Shown here piece after piece: positions 18,788 through 29,045 of a stretch of 64,000 nucleotides of DNA (its first letter is position 1; each line of letters starts with the position of its first letter). The stretch lies in NCBI RefSeq assembly GCF_004682055.1, contig NZ_QUZU01000017.1, positions 1-64,000 of the forward strand, in the 5' to 3' direction. The translations under genes and the position numbers were made by a program. This stretch comes from Pseudomonas kairouanensis. GTDB taxonomy: Bacteria > Pseudomonadota > Gammaproteobacteria > Pseudomonadales > Pseudomonadaceae. The notes beneath the pieces are model-generated. The model saw only the letters and a list, made by a program, of their open reading frames with translations. It searched no databases and was not told where the DNA came from.

Positions 18788-20356
18788 ATGCCCCGGCCCA
18801 ACCGCCACACTCTCTTCCCCTTCCTCAGCTGGCTCCCGCGCCAAACCCGCGCCAGCGTCGGGCGAGATGCCATCGTCGGATTAAGTGGCGCTGTTCTGGC
18901 GTTGCCCCAGTCCATTGCCTACGCCCTGATCGCCGGCCTCCCACCGGAATACGGGCTGTATGCCGCCATCATCCCCGTATTGATCGCGTGTCTCTGGGGC
19001 TCGTCGTGGCACCTGATCTGCGGCCCTACGGCGGCAATTTCCATCGTGTTGTACGCCAGTGTCAGTCCGTTGGCCGTACCCGGTTCGCAGGACTACATCA
19101 CGCTGATCCTGTTGCTCACTTTTCTCGCCGGGGTTTTCCAGTGGTTGCTGGGGATGCTGCGCTTCGGCGCGCTGGTGAATTTCGTCTCTCATTCAGTGGT
19201 ACTGGGCTTCACCCTGGGCGCCGCCGTGGTGATCGCGTTGGGGCAACTGCCTAACCTGCTGGGCTTGGACCTGCCCAGCCAGGCCACGGCGATCAAGAGT
19301 CTGCTGGCGCTGCTGGAGCATGGCGGCGAATGGGACCACGCCTCCCTCGCGCTCGGGCTGGGCACCTTGCTGGTGGGCGCGTTGCTCAAGTATCTGGTGC
19401 CGCGCTGGCCGACGCTGCTGATTGCTCTCGCGCTGGGCAGTTTGGTGGCCTGGGTGTGGCCTGCGATGTTCGGGCATGTGGCGCTGGTGAGTTCGTTTAT
19501 CGGCAGGCTGCCGCCATTCAGCCCGTTGCCGATGGACCTGGACATGATCCTGCGTCTGCTGCCCAGCGCGGTGGCAGTGGGCATGCTGGGGCTGGTGACC
19601 AGCCTGTCGATTGCCCGTTCGTTGTCGGCCCGCTCGCAGCAGTTGCTCGATGCAAACCAGGAGGTTCGGGCGCAGGGCTTATCCAATATCGTTGGCGGAT
19701 TTTTCTCTGGTTACCTGTCGGCCGGTTCGTTTACCCGCTCCGGGCTCAGCTATGAAGCGGGCGCCTGCTCGCCGTTGGCGGGTGTATTTTCGGCACTCTG
19801 GGTAACGTTGTTTGCATTGTTCGGCGCGGCGTTGATCGCCCATATTCCGATCCCGAGCATGGCGGCCAGCATCTTGCTGATCAGCTGGGGGTTGGTGGAT
19901 CGGCGGGGGATTCGCGCGTTGTTCCGCGTCAGTCGTGCCGAATTTGTGGTGATGGCGCTCACCTGCGTCGCCACGCTGCTGCTGGAGCTGCAAACAGCGA
20001 TTTATGCAGGGGTATTGGCGTCGCTGTTTTTCTACCTCAAGCGCACGTCGCAACCTCGGGTGCAGCAGTGGCGCGACGGGGATGAAGATGTGCTGCGGGT
20101 GGGCGGCTCGATCTTTTTTGGCGCCAGCCATTACCTGCAAGTGCGCCTGCAACGGTTGCAGGGCGAACGGGTGGTGATCGAGGCGCAGCAGATCAACTTC
20201 ATCGACTATTCCGGGGTGGAGATGCTGCACCAGGAGGCGCGCAGGTTGCGGGGGTTGGGGCGGTGTTTGACGCTTCGGCGGGCGCGGCCGCAGGTTGTCG
20301 AGGAACTGAAAAAACTGGAAGGGCCCGACAACTGCCCCATCCATTTCGAAGACTGA
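18788..20356 (+). CDS. SulP-family inorganic anion transporter
   Basis: A 522-residue membrane protein with 10 or more hydrophobic segments and the SulP signature region ALPQSIAYALIAGLPPEYGLYAAIIPVL (about 37-66 with breaks). A C-terminal STAS domain (about 430-520) contains NFIDYSGVEMLHQEARRL. It should move sulfate or a related anion across the inner membrane. Its position after betC and choX suggests a link with choline-sulfate metabolism (sulfate handling), but a REP pair and 158 bases separate it, so it may have its own promoter. Confidence 0.88.
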   Translation: MPRPNRHTLFPFLSWLPRQTRASVGRDAIVGLSGAVLALPQSIAYALIAGLPPEYGLYAAIIPVLIACLWGSSWHLICGPTAAISIVLYASVSPLAVPGSQDYITLILLLTFLAGVFQWLLGMLRFGALVNFVSHSVVLGFTLGAAVVIALGQLPNLLGLDLPSQATAIKSLLALLEHGGEWDHASLALGLGTLLVGALLKYLVPRWPTLLIALALGSLVAWVWPAMFGHVALVSSFIGRLPPFSPLPMDLDMILRLLPSAVAVGMLGLVTSLSIARSLSARSQQLLDANQEVRAQGLSNIVGGFFSGYLSAGSFTRSGLSYEAGACSPLAGVFSALWVTLFALFGAALIAHIPIPSMAASILLISWGLVDRRGIRALFRVSRAEFVVMALTCVATLLLELQTAIYAGVLASLFFYLKRTSQPRVQQWRDGDEDVLRVGGSIFFGASHYLQVRLQRLQGERVVIEAQQINFIDYSGVEMLHQEARRLRGLGRCLTLRRARPQVVEELKKLEGPDNCPIHFED

Positions 20357-20361
20357 ATACA

Positions 20362-20464
20362 GTCAAAAATGTGGGAGCGGGCTTGCTCGCGAATGCGGTG
20401 TGTCAGTCGACATGCTCATTGACTGACCCTGCGCATTCGCGAGCAAGCCCGCTCCCACATTGAC
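20362..20464. repeat. REP pair after the SulP gene
   Basis: Consensus copies GTGGGAGCGGGCTTGCTCGC and GCGAGCAAGCCCGCTCCCAC enclose a 40-base centre; the outer arms GTCAAAAAT and ATTGAC extend the pairing. It lies between convergent genes (SulP and aroE). Confidence 0.9.
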
Positions 20465-20485
20465 CGTGCCCACATTAAGTGGGCG

Positions 20486-21303
20486 TCAAGCCAACTGGCG
20501 GCGTAATTCGGCGAGCACCGGCGCCGACTCCGGACGCACACCGCGCCACAGGAAGAACGCTTCCGCTGCCTGCTCAACGAGCATCCCCAAACCATCCATC
20601 GCCACGGCTGCACCTTGCTCAGTGGCCCAGCGACAAAACGCGGTGGGCGCCTTGGCGTACATCATGTCGTAGCAAAAGGTCTTGCCTGGCTCAATCAGGC
20701 TGCTGGCAATTGGCGGTACATCGCCTGACAGACTGGCGGACGTAGCATTGATGATCACGTCCACCGGCTCACGCAGCCAGTCGAAGCCGCTGGCCGACAC
20801 CGGGCCCAGGTCGTCGAACAGTTCGGCGAGCATTTCAGCCTTTTCCACGGTGCGGTTGGCGATGATCAACGAGGCAGGCCGCTCGGCCAGCAACGGCTCC
20901 AATGCACCACGTACCGCGCCGCCTGCACCCAGCAACAGGATGCGCTTGCCTTGCAGGCTCAACCCGGCGTTCACCGTGAGGTCGCGCACCAGGCCAGCGC
21001 CGTCGGTGTTGTCACCCAGCAAGCTGCCATCGGCCAGTTTGCTCAAGGTGTTCACTGCGCCAGCGCGCTCGGCACGTTTAGTCAGGCTGTTGGCCAAGCG
21101 GTAGGCATCTTCCTTGAACGGCACAGTGACGTTGGCGCCACGCCCCTGTAGGAAGAACTCACGAGCACAGCCGGTGAAATCCTCCAGTGGTGCGAGCAAG
21201 GTGCTGTAGTCCAGTTGTTCACCGGTCTGCTCGGCAAACATGCGGTGGATCAATGGCGACTTGCTGTGGCCGATGGGGTTGCCGAATACGACATAACGGT
21301 CCA

Positions 21304-21304
<1 letters not shown>
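20486..21304 (-). CDS. aroE: Shikimate dehydrogenase
   Basis: A 272-residue NADP enzyme reducing 3-dehydroshikimate to shikimate. The substrate-binding N-terminus [18 protein letters not shown] and the catalytic lysine segment [11 protein letters not shown] are intact, as are [11 protein letters not shown] and the nucleotide loop [13 protein letters not shown] near residue 125. Its ATG overlaps the hemF stop by one base (TGATG), so aroE is translated as the second gene of a hemF-aroE unit. Confidence 0.97.
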
Positions 21305-22260
<956 letters not shown>

Positions 22261-22330
22261 CTACGCGAGGCCATTGGGCGTCGGCGGCAAATGGGCGCAC
22301 AGGATACCACCGCACCCGGCACCGCCGCAG

Positions 22331-22344
22331 TTGACGAAGATCAA
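22331..22344. promoter_or_regulatory. ANR/FNR-type box upstream of hemF
   Basis: TTGACGAAGATCAA matches the consensus TTGAT-N4-ATCAA with one mismatch. It lies between hemF (start 22236, minus) and qor (start 22396, plus). Anaerobic control of hemF by Anr is reported for P. aeruginosa, which fits this position. Confidence 0.65.
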
Positions 22345-22395
22345 GCTTAGGAGTTCGATAGCCGACTACGCAAATTCGACCCAAGGAGAAGGCAG

Positions 22396-23373
22396 ATGGC
22401 AAAACGTATCCAGTTCAGCGCCCATGGCGGCCCCGAAGTGCTTGAGTATGTGGACTACACGCCAGCGGAACCGGGCCCACAGCAGGTTCGCGTGCGCAAC
22501 GAGGCCATCGGCTTGAACTTCATCGACACCTATTTCCGCAGCGGCCTGTACGCGCCACCCGCATTGCCCTCCGGGCTGGGCGCAGAAGGCGCCGGTGTGG
22601 TCGACGCCGTCGGCAGTGAAGTCAGCCAATTCAAGGTCGGCGACCGCGTGGCCTACGGTAGCGGCCCGCTGGGTGCCTACAGCCAGCTGCATGTGCTGCC
22701 TGCTGCCAACCTGGTGCACCTGCCGGACGAAATCAGCTTCGAACAAGCTGCCGGCGCCATGCTCAAGGGCCTGACCGTGCAGTACCTGCTGCGCCAGACC
22801 TATGAGCTTAAGGGCGGCGAAACCATCTTGTTCCACGCCGCCGCCGGTGGCGTGGGCTCCCTGGCCTGCCAATGGGCCAAGGCGTTGGGCGTGAAGCTGA
22901 TCGGCACGGTCAGCTCTGCGGAAAAAGCCGCCCTGGCCAAATCCCTCGGCGCCTGGGAAACCATCGACTACAGCAAGGAAAACGTCGCACAGCGCGTACT
23001 GGAATTGACCGACGGCAAAAAAGTGCCGGTGGTGTACGACGGTGTGGGCAAGGACACTTGGCTGACGTCACTCGATAGCGTTGCGCCGCGAGGCCTGGTG
23101 GTGAGCTTCGGTAACGCATCAGGCGCTGTGGATGGCGTGAACCTGGGGATCCTGGCGGCCAAGGGCTCGCTGTATGTCACCCGCCCGACCCTGGCAACCT
23201 ACGCCAATAACCCGCAAAACCTGCAGGCGATGGCCGATGACCTGTTTGCGATGATCAAGAGCGGCAAGGTGCGCATTGATATCAACCAGCGGTATGCGCT
23301 GGCGGAGGCGGCCAAGGCGCAAACGGAGTTGTCGGGGCGCAGGACCACTGGGTCGACTATTTTGTTGCCGTAA
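22396..23373 (+). CDS. qor: NADPH:quinone reductase
   Basis: A 325-residue zinc-free medium-chain dehydrogenase/reductase. The N-terminus AKRIQFSAHGGPEVLEYVDY, the LGAEGAGVVDAVG loop and the NADPH-binding AAAGGVGSLACQWAKALG (about 150-167) match Qor. No structural-zinc cysteine cluster is present. The cytoplasmic enzyme reduces quinones in one-electron steps. CAAGGAGAAGGC gives a good ribosome site. It is divergent from hemF. Confidence 0.92.
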   Translation: MAKRIQFSAHGGPEVLEYVDYTPAEPGPQQVRVRNEAIGLNFIDTYFRSGLYAPPALPSGLGAEGAGVVDAVGSEVSQFKVGDRVAYGSGPLGAYSQLHVLPAANLVHLPDEISFEQAAGAMLKGLTVQYLLRQTYELKGGETILFHAAAGGVGSLACQWAKALGVKLIGTVSSAEKAALAKSLGAWETIDYSKENVAQRVLELTDGKKVPVVYDGVGKDTWLTSLDSVAPRGLVVSFGNASGAVDGVNLGILAAKGSLYVTRPTLATYANNPQNLQAMADDLFAMIKSGKVRIDINQRYALAEAAKAQTELSGRRTTGSTILLP

Positions 23374-23400
23374 GACGAGAGGGTTGCAGGGGCTTTGAGG

Positions 23401-23494
23401 GCCTCTTCGCGAGCAAGCCCGCTCCCACATGTTGACCGCATCCCTTCAGTTGGAAATCGATCAAAATGTGGGAGCGGGCTTGCTCGCGAATGCC
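23401..23494. repeat. REP pair after qor, outward arrangement
   Basis: TTCGCGAGCAAGCCCGCTCC comes first and its complement GGAGCGGGCTTGCTCGCGAA second, the opposite order to the pairs at 18.6, 20.4 and 30.8 kb. It lies between the convergent ends of qor and tsaC. Confidence 0.9.
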
Positions 23495-23505
23495 GCGACT
23501 CGATC

Positions 23506-24063
23506 TCAGGAAGGCCGCACCACCTCACCCGTCGCCAAATCCCGAATCAGGCTCGGGTTCTTGCGCCCGCCCAGGGCGCCACCCAATACCAGGTCCACCT
23601 GCCCACGGAAATACTGCTCCACACGAATGCGCGTGCGCGCAGCGGGGCGGCCTTGAGGGTTGGCGGAAGTGGAAATCAGCGGCCCCACCTGTGCGCACAA
23701 ATCCCGCACCAACGGATGATCACTGACCCGCAACGCGACCGTGTCATGCACCCCGGTAACCCACTCCGGCAGCAGGCCTTGATGGGGCACCAACCAGGTG
23801 TTCGGCCCTGGCCAGGTACTGGCCATGCGGTCGATCCAGTCTTGGGGGAAATCTTCAAACAGGAAGTCGAACTGGCGAATATTGTCCGCCACCACAATCA
23901 GGCCCTTGTCCACCGAGCGGTTCTTGATCGCCAGCAGGCGATCCACAGCCTCTTCATTCCAAGGATCGCAACCCAGGCCCCACACCGCCTCGGTTGGATA
24001 GGCAATCACCGCGCCTGCGCGAACTTCTCGTGCGGCTTCCAGCACACGCCACCTGTTGACCAT
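23506..24063 (-). CDS. tsaC: Threonylcarbamoyl-AMP synthase
   Basis: A 185-residue YrdC/Sua5-domain enzyme making L-threonylcarbamoyladenylate for t6A37 of ANN-decoding tRNAs. Conserved parts are [34 protein letters not shown] and the [12 protein letters not shown] segment near residue 140. It is last in a leftward unit with dprA and the secreted protein gene upstream; 54 bases separate it from dprA. Confidence 0.95.
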   Translation of the reverse strand: MVNRWRVLEAAREVRAGAVIAYPTEAVWGLGCDPWNEEAVDRLLAIKNRSVDKGLIVVADNIRQFDFLFEDFPQDWIDRMASTWPGPNTWLVPHQGLLPEWVTGVHDTVALRVSDHPLVRDLCAQVGPLISTSANPQGRPAARTRIRVEQYFRGQVDLVLGGALGGRKNPSLIRDLATGEVVRPS

Positions 24064-24117
24064 TGCTCACTCTCCGGACTTTAGCTGTGGGCAGTTTACC
24101 GATCTCTGTTACAAAAC

Positions 24118-25212
24118 CTAGCAGCGTGCGAGCCAACGCCCGCTTTCGCAGATCACCTGGCCTTCCAGCTCCAATTCCGTGAGGGTCGCCAGTACCTGGG
24201 ATAACGGGCGCCCACTGGCAATTGCCAGGGCTTCGCTGGTATGGGGCGCGGCGTGCAGCAGCGCCACCAGCGGGTGAGTCACCGGCATCGGGGCCGGGCG
24301 CGACAATGCCTGCCAGCCGCGCAGCCCCTCCAGGATGTGCTCGATGGTTTCCACCAACACCGCGCCCTCGCGGATCAACTGGTGGCAACCCTTGGCGCCT
24401 GGGTGGTGGATGGAGCCAGGAATCGCATACACCTCGCGCCCGTGCTCGGCCGCCAGCTTGGCAGTGATCAACGAACCACTGGCCATGCTGGCTTCCACCA
24501 CCAGCACACCAAGGGACAGGCCGCTGATAATCCGGTTGCGCCGTGGGAAGTTGCCAGCCTGGGGCGCAGCGTCCAGCGGAAACTCGGAAACCACCGCGCT
24601 GCCCCGCTCAATCATCGCCGCCGCAAGCCGCCTGTGCCGCTGTGGATAAAAGTTTTCAAGGCCGGTGCCCAACACGCCGATTGTCTGGCCACCCACATCC
24701 AACGCCGCTTGATGCGCTGCACCGTCGATACCCAACGCCAGGCCGCTGGTGATGACAAAACCGGCACTCGCCAGGCTGCGGGAAAACGCGGCAGCGGTGT
24801 CCATGCCAGGGCGTGAAGCACGACGGCTGCCGACCATCGCCAGCTGCGGTTTTTCCAGGATCGAAGGGTCACCTGCCACGAATAACAGCGGCGGCGCGTC
24901 GTCAATCTGGGCAAGCAGTGCGGGGTAGTCAGGTTGGTCCCACATCAGCAAATGCTGGGCCGGACGCGCCAGCCAGGCCAACGCCTCACTGGCGCCGTCA
25001 CGCACTTGATGGCTGCGCCGGGCCTCGGCGCTGATGGTGGGCAACCCCAGGGAACGCCAAGCGCTGGCAGGGGCACTGATGGCCTTGGAGGCGCTGCCGA
25101 AGGCTTCGATCAAGATGCGAAAACGCTTCTGACCCAGTTCTGGCAGCCTGTGCAAGCGTAGTCGGGCTTCCAGTTCTGAAGGGGATATTTCATGGCTATT
25201 TGTCGGATACAT
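24118..25212 (-). CDS. dprA: DNA-processing protein DprA
   Basis: A 364-residue protein that binds incoming single-stranded DNA and loads RecA in natural transformation. An N-terminal helical domain (about 1-85) is followed by the Rossmann-like DprA domain with VGSRRASRPGMDTAAAF, SGLALGIDGAAHQAAL and NFPRRNRIISGLS, then EVYAIPGSIHHPGAKGC, and a C-terminal winged helix (about 300-364, QVLATLTELELEGQV). Two exact DnaA boxes lie in or beside it (24641-24649 and 25238-25246). Confidence 0.95.
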   Translation of the reverse strand: MYPTNSHEISPSELEARLRLHRLPELGQKRFRILIEAFGSASKAISAPASAWRSLGLPTISAEARRSHQVRDGASEALAWLARPAQHLLMWDQPDYPALLAQIDDAPPLLFVAGDPSILEKPQLAMVGSRRASRPGMDTAAAFSRSLASAGFVITSGLALGIDGAAHQAALDVGGQTIGVLGTGLENFYPQRHRRLAAAMIERGSAVVSEFPLDAAPQAGNFPRRNRIISGLSLGVLVVEASMASGSLITAKLAAEHGREVYAIPGSIHHPGAKGCHQLIREGAVLVETIEHILEGLRGWQALSRPAPMPVTHPLVALLHAAPHTSEALAIASGRPLSQVLATLTELELEGQVICESGRWLARC

Positions 25213-25275
25213 CTGATCATCCTTGACCGGAACAAGCTGTGGATAAGTCTGTTGGTAACTTATTTAGCAGGCTAT

Positions 25276-26052
25276 TTATTGCGTTTGACGGGCAGTCTCG
25301 AAACGGTCCATCACCGCCAACGAGCGGGAAGCGCTGAGGACCAGCCCGTAACTGAGCTTTTCGTAGGTGCGAAACACCAGCAAAGTGCCGGCACGCTCAT
25401 CGGGAAGTCTGGTGTTGGCGCTGCTGAGGAGATCTCTTACGGTGGCGCCAGCCTTGATAACCGCGAGCAGCTGGCCTTCAACCAGACCGTCGCGCCGGCC
25501 CTTGTCGAGGGTGACGGCGTCCAACACGCCGATCTGGGTGACACCTTTGGGAACATCGATAATGTGGCCTTTGACCAGGGGAGGGGCCTGTGGAGCCTGC
25601 AAGGTGGCGGGATCCACCGGCGATTGGGCGCGGAGCAGGCGGTCGCCAGCGCGTATTTCCTGGGTCACCCGTTGCACGGCCAAGGTGGTGAGGTCGCCAG
25701 CCGTGACAAAGCGGGCACTGCCGATATCGTCGGCATTGATGCCCAGTAACTCCTGGGTCTGAGGGTCGGTATAGACCTTACCGCGTCGGAATATTCCGTA
25801 ATCGGGCTGGGAAGGGTCCAGGGCGCCCCTGGCGTGAACCCGCTCGCCATTGGCGCCAAGTACACGGCCGGCGTCGGCGGCGACGATATAAGGCGCATTG
25901 TCCAGATCCTGGGGGGTATCAAGAATGCGGTTGTGCAGTAAAAACCGCTGTATGGCCTGTTGGGTGGGCAGGTCCAGGCGCTGGACAGGCGGGGGAAGCA
26001 GGGCCATGGCGAACGGGGCCCATAGCAGCAAGACGAGTAGCGATTTCCTCAT
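25276..26052 (-). CDS. Secreted protein upstream of dprA, apparently lacking its LysM domain
   Basis: A 258-residue protein. The signal peptide [17 protein letters not shown] leads directly into [20 protein letters not shown] and then the conserved C-terminal region ([63 protein letters not shown]). In the Pseudomonas homologues at this locus (PA0020 type, about 340 residues as I recall) a LysM peptidoglycan-binding module lies between these parts. Here about 80 residues are missing without frame disruption. AGGAG precedes the ATG. It is divergent from def and first in a unit with dprA and tsaC. Confidence 0.8.
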   Translation of the reverse strand: MRKSLLVLLLWAPFAMALLPPPVQRLDLPTQQAIQRFLLHNRILDTPQDLDNAPYIVAADAGRVLGANGERVHARGALDPSQPDYGIFRRGKVYTDPQTQELLGINADDIGSARFVTAGDLTTLAVQRVTQEIRAGDRLLRAQSPVDPATLQAPQAPPLVKGHIIDVPKGVTQIGVLDAVTLDKGRRDGLVEGQLLAVIKAGATVRDLLSSANTRLPDERAGTLLVFRTYEKLSYGLVLSASRSLAVMDRFETARQTQ

Positions 26053-26187
26053 GGGGTGAATCTCCTTTATTATGTGCGTTCGCGTGAAATGCCTTGGCCT
26101 TCGCGGCTTTTAAGGGTTTCACACCGGTCGTGTGGGTCCATCCCAACGCCGATTTGCCTCTACCTCACATGTGCAGCAATTACGCTT

Positions 26188-26694
26188 ATGGCTATTTTGA
26201 ACATCCTCGAATTCCCCGACTCGCGCCTGCGCACGATCGCCAAACCGGTGGCCGTAGTGGACGACAAGGTTCGTCAGTTGGTCGATGACATGTTTGAAAC
26301 AATGTATGAAGCCCCGGGCATCGGCCTCGCCGCCACCCAGGTCAACGTGCATCAGCGTGTCGTGGTCATGGACCTGTCGGAAGACCGTACCGCCCCCATG
26401 GTGTACATCAACCCGGAGTTCGAGCCGCTGACCGACGAGATGGGCGAATACCAGGAAGGCTGCCTGTCGGTGCCGGAGTTCTACGAGAACGTCGAGCGCC
26501 CGCTGCGCGTGAAGATCAAGGCCCTGGACCGCGACGGCAAGCCGTTCGAGCTGATTGCCGAAGGCCTGTTGGCGGTGTGCATCCAGCACGAATGCGACCA
26601 CCTCAACGGCAAGCTGTTCGTCGATTACCTGTCCACGCTCAAGCGCGACCGAATCAAGAAGAAGCTGGAAAAAAAGCATCGCCAGCAAGCTTGA
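26188..26694 (+). CDS. def: Peptide deformylase
   Basis: A 168-residue metalloenzyme removing the N-formyl group from nascent proteins. Motif 1 GIGLAATQ (44-51), motif 2 EGCLSVP (C92) and motif 3 HECDH (H134, E135, H138) supply the metal site. ATG 26188 gives the canonical start [11 protein letters not shown]; no strong ribosome site precedes it, and an open frame extends about 44 codons upstream without similarity. fmt follows after a hairpin terminator. Confidence 0.97.
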   Translation: MAILNILEFPDSRLRTIAKPVAVVDDKVRQLVDDMFETMYEAPGIGLAATQVNVHQRVVVMDLSEDRTAPMVYINPEFEPLTDEMGEYQEGCLSVPEFYENVERPLRVKIKALDRDGKPFELIAEGLLAVCIQHECDHLNGKLFVDYLSTLKRDRIKKKLEKKHRQQA

Positions 26695-26705
26695 TGCCCT
26701 TCTTC

Positions 26706-26737
26706 CAAAGGCTTGCTGCGGCAAGCCTTTTTCTTTT
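26706..26737 (+). terminator. Hairpin terminator between def and fmt
   Basis: The stem AAGGCTTGC / GCAAGCCTT (26708-26716 and 26721-26729) with a TGCG loop is followed by TTTCTTTTG. It would attenuate or end def transcripts before fmt. Confidence 0.85.
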
Positions 26738-26763
26738 GTGACTGCTTTTAACCGAGACCTCCC

Positions 26764-27717
26764 ATGACCGAGCCACTGCGCATTGTTTTTGCCGGCACTC
26801 CTGAATTTGCCGCCGAACATCTGAAGGCCCTGCTTGCCAGCCCTTATGAGATCGTCGCGGTGTACACCCAGCCGGATCGCCCGGCCGGTCGCGGGCAAAA
26901 ACTGATGCCAAGCCCGGTCAAGCAACTGGCCCTGGAGCACAACATCCCTGTGCTGCAACCGCCGACCCTGCGTAACGCCGAGGCCCAGGCCGAGTTGGCC
27001 GCGCTCAAGCCGGATCTGCTGGTGGTGGTCGCCTATGGTTTGATCCTGCCCCAAGCGGTGCTGGATATCCCGCGCCTGGGTTGCATCAACAGCCACGCCT
27101 CGCTGCTGCCACGCTGGCGCGGTGCGGCGCCGATCCAGCGCGCGGTTGAGGCCGGCGACAGCGAAAGCGGCGTGACCGTGATGCGCATGGAGTTGGGCCT
27201 GGACACCGGCCCCATGCTGCTCAAGGTCACCACCCCGATCACCGCCCAGGACACCGGCGGCAGCCTGCACGACCGCCTTGCCGAACTCGGCCCGCCCGCC
27301 GTACTCCAGGCCATCGCCGGCCTTGCCGCCGGCACCCTGGAAGGCGAAGTGCAGGACGACAGCCTGGCCACCTACGCCCACAAATTGAACAAAGACGAAG
27401 CACGCATCGACTGGAGCCGCCCGGCCGTGGAGCTGGAGCGCCTGGTACGTGCCTTCAACCCGTGGCCGGTCTGCCACAGCACCCTCAACGGCGAAGCCTT
27501 GAAAGTGCTGGCCGCCACCCTGGCCGAAGGCAAAGGCACCCCCGGTGAAATCATCGGCGCCAGCAAGGACGGCCTGTTGGTCGCCTGCGGTGAACAGGCG
27601 CTGTGCCTGACCCGCCTGCAATTGCCCGGCGGCAAGGCGCTGAATTTCAGCGATTTATTCAACAGCCGTCGTGAGAAATTTGCCTTGGGCACGATCCTCG
27701 GGGTGGCTGCGCAATGA
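26764..27717 (+). CDS. fmt: Methionyl-tRNA formyltransferase
   Basis: A 317-residue enzyme that formylates initiator Met-tRNA using 10-formyl-tetrahydrofolate. The N-terminal [19 protein letters not shown] and folate-site [20 protein letters not shown] are diagnostic, and a C-terminal OB-like tRNA-binding domain spans about 205-317. It overlaps rsmB by 4 bases (ATGA), giving a translationally coupled pair. Confidence 0.97.
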   Translation: MTEPLRIVFAGTPEFAAEHLKALLASPYEIVAVYTQPDRPAGRGQKLMPSPVKQLALEHNIPVLQPPTLRNAEAQAELAALKPDLLVVVAYGLILPQAVLDIPRLGCINSHASLLPRWRGAAPIQRAVEAGDSESGVTVMRMELGLDTGPMLLKVTTPITAQDTGGSLHDRLAELGPPAVLQAIAGLAAGTLEGEVQDDSLATYAHKLNKDEARIDWSRPAVELERLVRAFNPWPVCHSTLNGEALKVLAATLAEGKGTPGEIIGASKDGLLVACGEQALCLTRLQLPGGKALNFSDLFNSRREKFALGTILGVAAQ

Positions 27718-29024
27718 ACCCACGTCTGGCCGCCGCCAAGGCTCTCGCTGCCGTGCTCAACGGCAAGGCTTCGCTGAACAGTTCGCTGCCCACGCAGCTG
27801 GATAAGGTCGAAGACCGCGACCGCGGTTTCACCCAGGACCTGGCCTTTGGCACCGCCCGCTGGCAGCCGCGCTTGTCGGCGCTGGCGGCCAAATTGCTGC
27901 AAAAGCCGTTCAAGGCCGCTGATGCCGATGTGGAAGCGCTGCTGCTGGTCGGTCTCTATCAACTGCTTTACACCCGCGTACCGGCCCACGCCGCCATCGG
28001 CGAAACGGTGGGTTGCGCCGACAAGCTGAAAAAACCCTGGGCCAAGGCGCTGCTCAACGCCGTATTGCGCCGTGCCCAGCGTGAAAGCGAAGCGCTGCTG
28101 GCCGAGTTGGAACATGACCCGGTGGTGCGCACCGCCCACCCGCGCTGGCTGCAAAAATCACTCAAAGCGTTTTGGCCTGAGCAGTGGGAAGCCATCTGCG
28201 CGGCGAACAATGCGCACCCGCCGATGATCCTGCGGGTCAACCGTCGCCATCACAGCCGTGACGCCTATCTGCAATTACTGGCCGACGCAGGCATCAACGC
28301 CACGCCGTGTGAGTACAGCGTCGACGGCATCGTGCTCGAAGCTGCCACCGACGTGCGCAGCCTGCCAGGCTTTGCCGAAGGCTGGATCAGCGTGCAGGAC
28401 GAAGCCGCCCAATTGGCCGCCGACCTGCTGGATCTGGCCCCTGGCCAACGCGTGCTCGACGCCTGTTGCGCACCCGGCGGTAAGACATGTCACATCCTGG
28501 AAGTCGAAAAAGACTTGGCCGGTGTGGTCGCCGTCGACCTGGAAGCCAAGCGCCTGGTGCGCGTGCGCGAGAACCTCGCACGCCTGGGCCTGAGCGCCGA
28601 ACTGATCGCCGCCGATGGCCGCGACACCGCCACCTGGTGGGACGGCAAACCGTTCCAGCGTATCCTGCTGGACGCGCCGTGCTCCGCCACCGGCGTAATC
28701 CGTCGTCATCCGGACATCAAGCTCACCCGCCAGCCCGACGACATCGCTGCCCTGGCGGTGCTGCAAGGCGAACTGCTCGACGCCATGTGGCCAACCCTCG
28801 AAGTGGGCGGCATCCTGCTCTACGCCACCTGCTCCACCTTGCCTACGGAAAACACCGAGGTCATTGAAGCCTTCCTCGCCCGCACCAGCGGCGCACGGGA
28901 GCTGGACCTGGCCACGACCGCCGGCATCAAGCAGCCCCACGGTCGCCAACTGCTCGCGCAAGAAGGCGGACACGATGGCTTCTACTACGCCAAACTGATC
29001 AAGATCGCCGCCGCACGCGGCTGA
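27714..29024 (+). CDS. rsmB: 16S rRNA m5C967 methyltransferase
   Basis: A 436-residue SAM-dependent RNA methyltransferase. An N-terminal NusB-like domain (about 1-140) is followed by the methyltransferase domain with the SAM site [31 protein letters not shown] and the catalytic [15 protein letters not shown]. It acts on the small ribosomal subunit RNA. The start codon lies inside the end of fmt, and trkA follows after 21 bases. Confidence 0.97.
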   Translation: MNPRLAAAKALAAVLNGKASLNSSLPTQLDKVEDRDRGFTQDLAFGTARWQPRLSALAAKLLQKPFKAADADVEALLLVGLYQLLYTRVPAHAAIGETVGCADKLKKPWAKALLNAVLRRAQRESEALLAELEHDPVVRTAHPRWLQKSLKAFWPEQWEAICAANNAHPPMILRVNRRHHSRDAYLQLLADAGINATPCEYSVDGIVLEAATDVRSLPGFAEGWISVQDEAAQLAADLLDLAPGQRVLDACCAPGGKTCHILEVEKDLAGVVAVDLEAKRLVRVRENLARLGLSAELIAADGRDTATWWDGKPFQRILLDAPCSATGVIRRHPDIKLTRQPDDIAALAVLQGELLDAMWPTLEVGGILLYATCSTLPTENTEVIEAFLARTSGARELDLATTAGIKQPHGRQLLAQEGGHDGFYYAKLIKIAAARG

Positions 29025-29045
29025 ATGATTTAAGGGAGTGACCGG

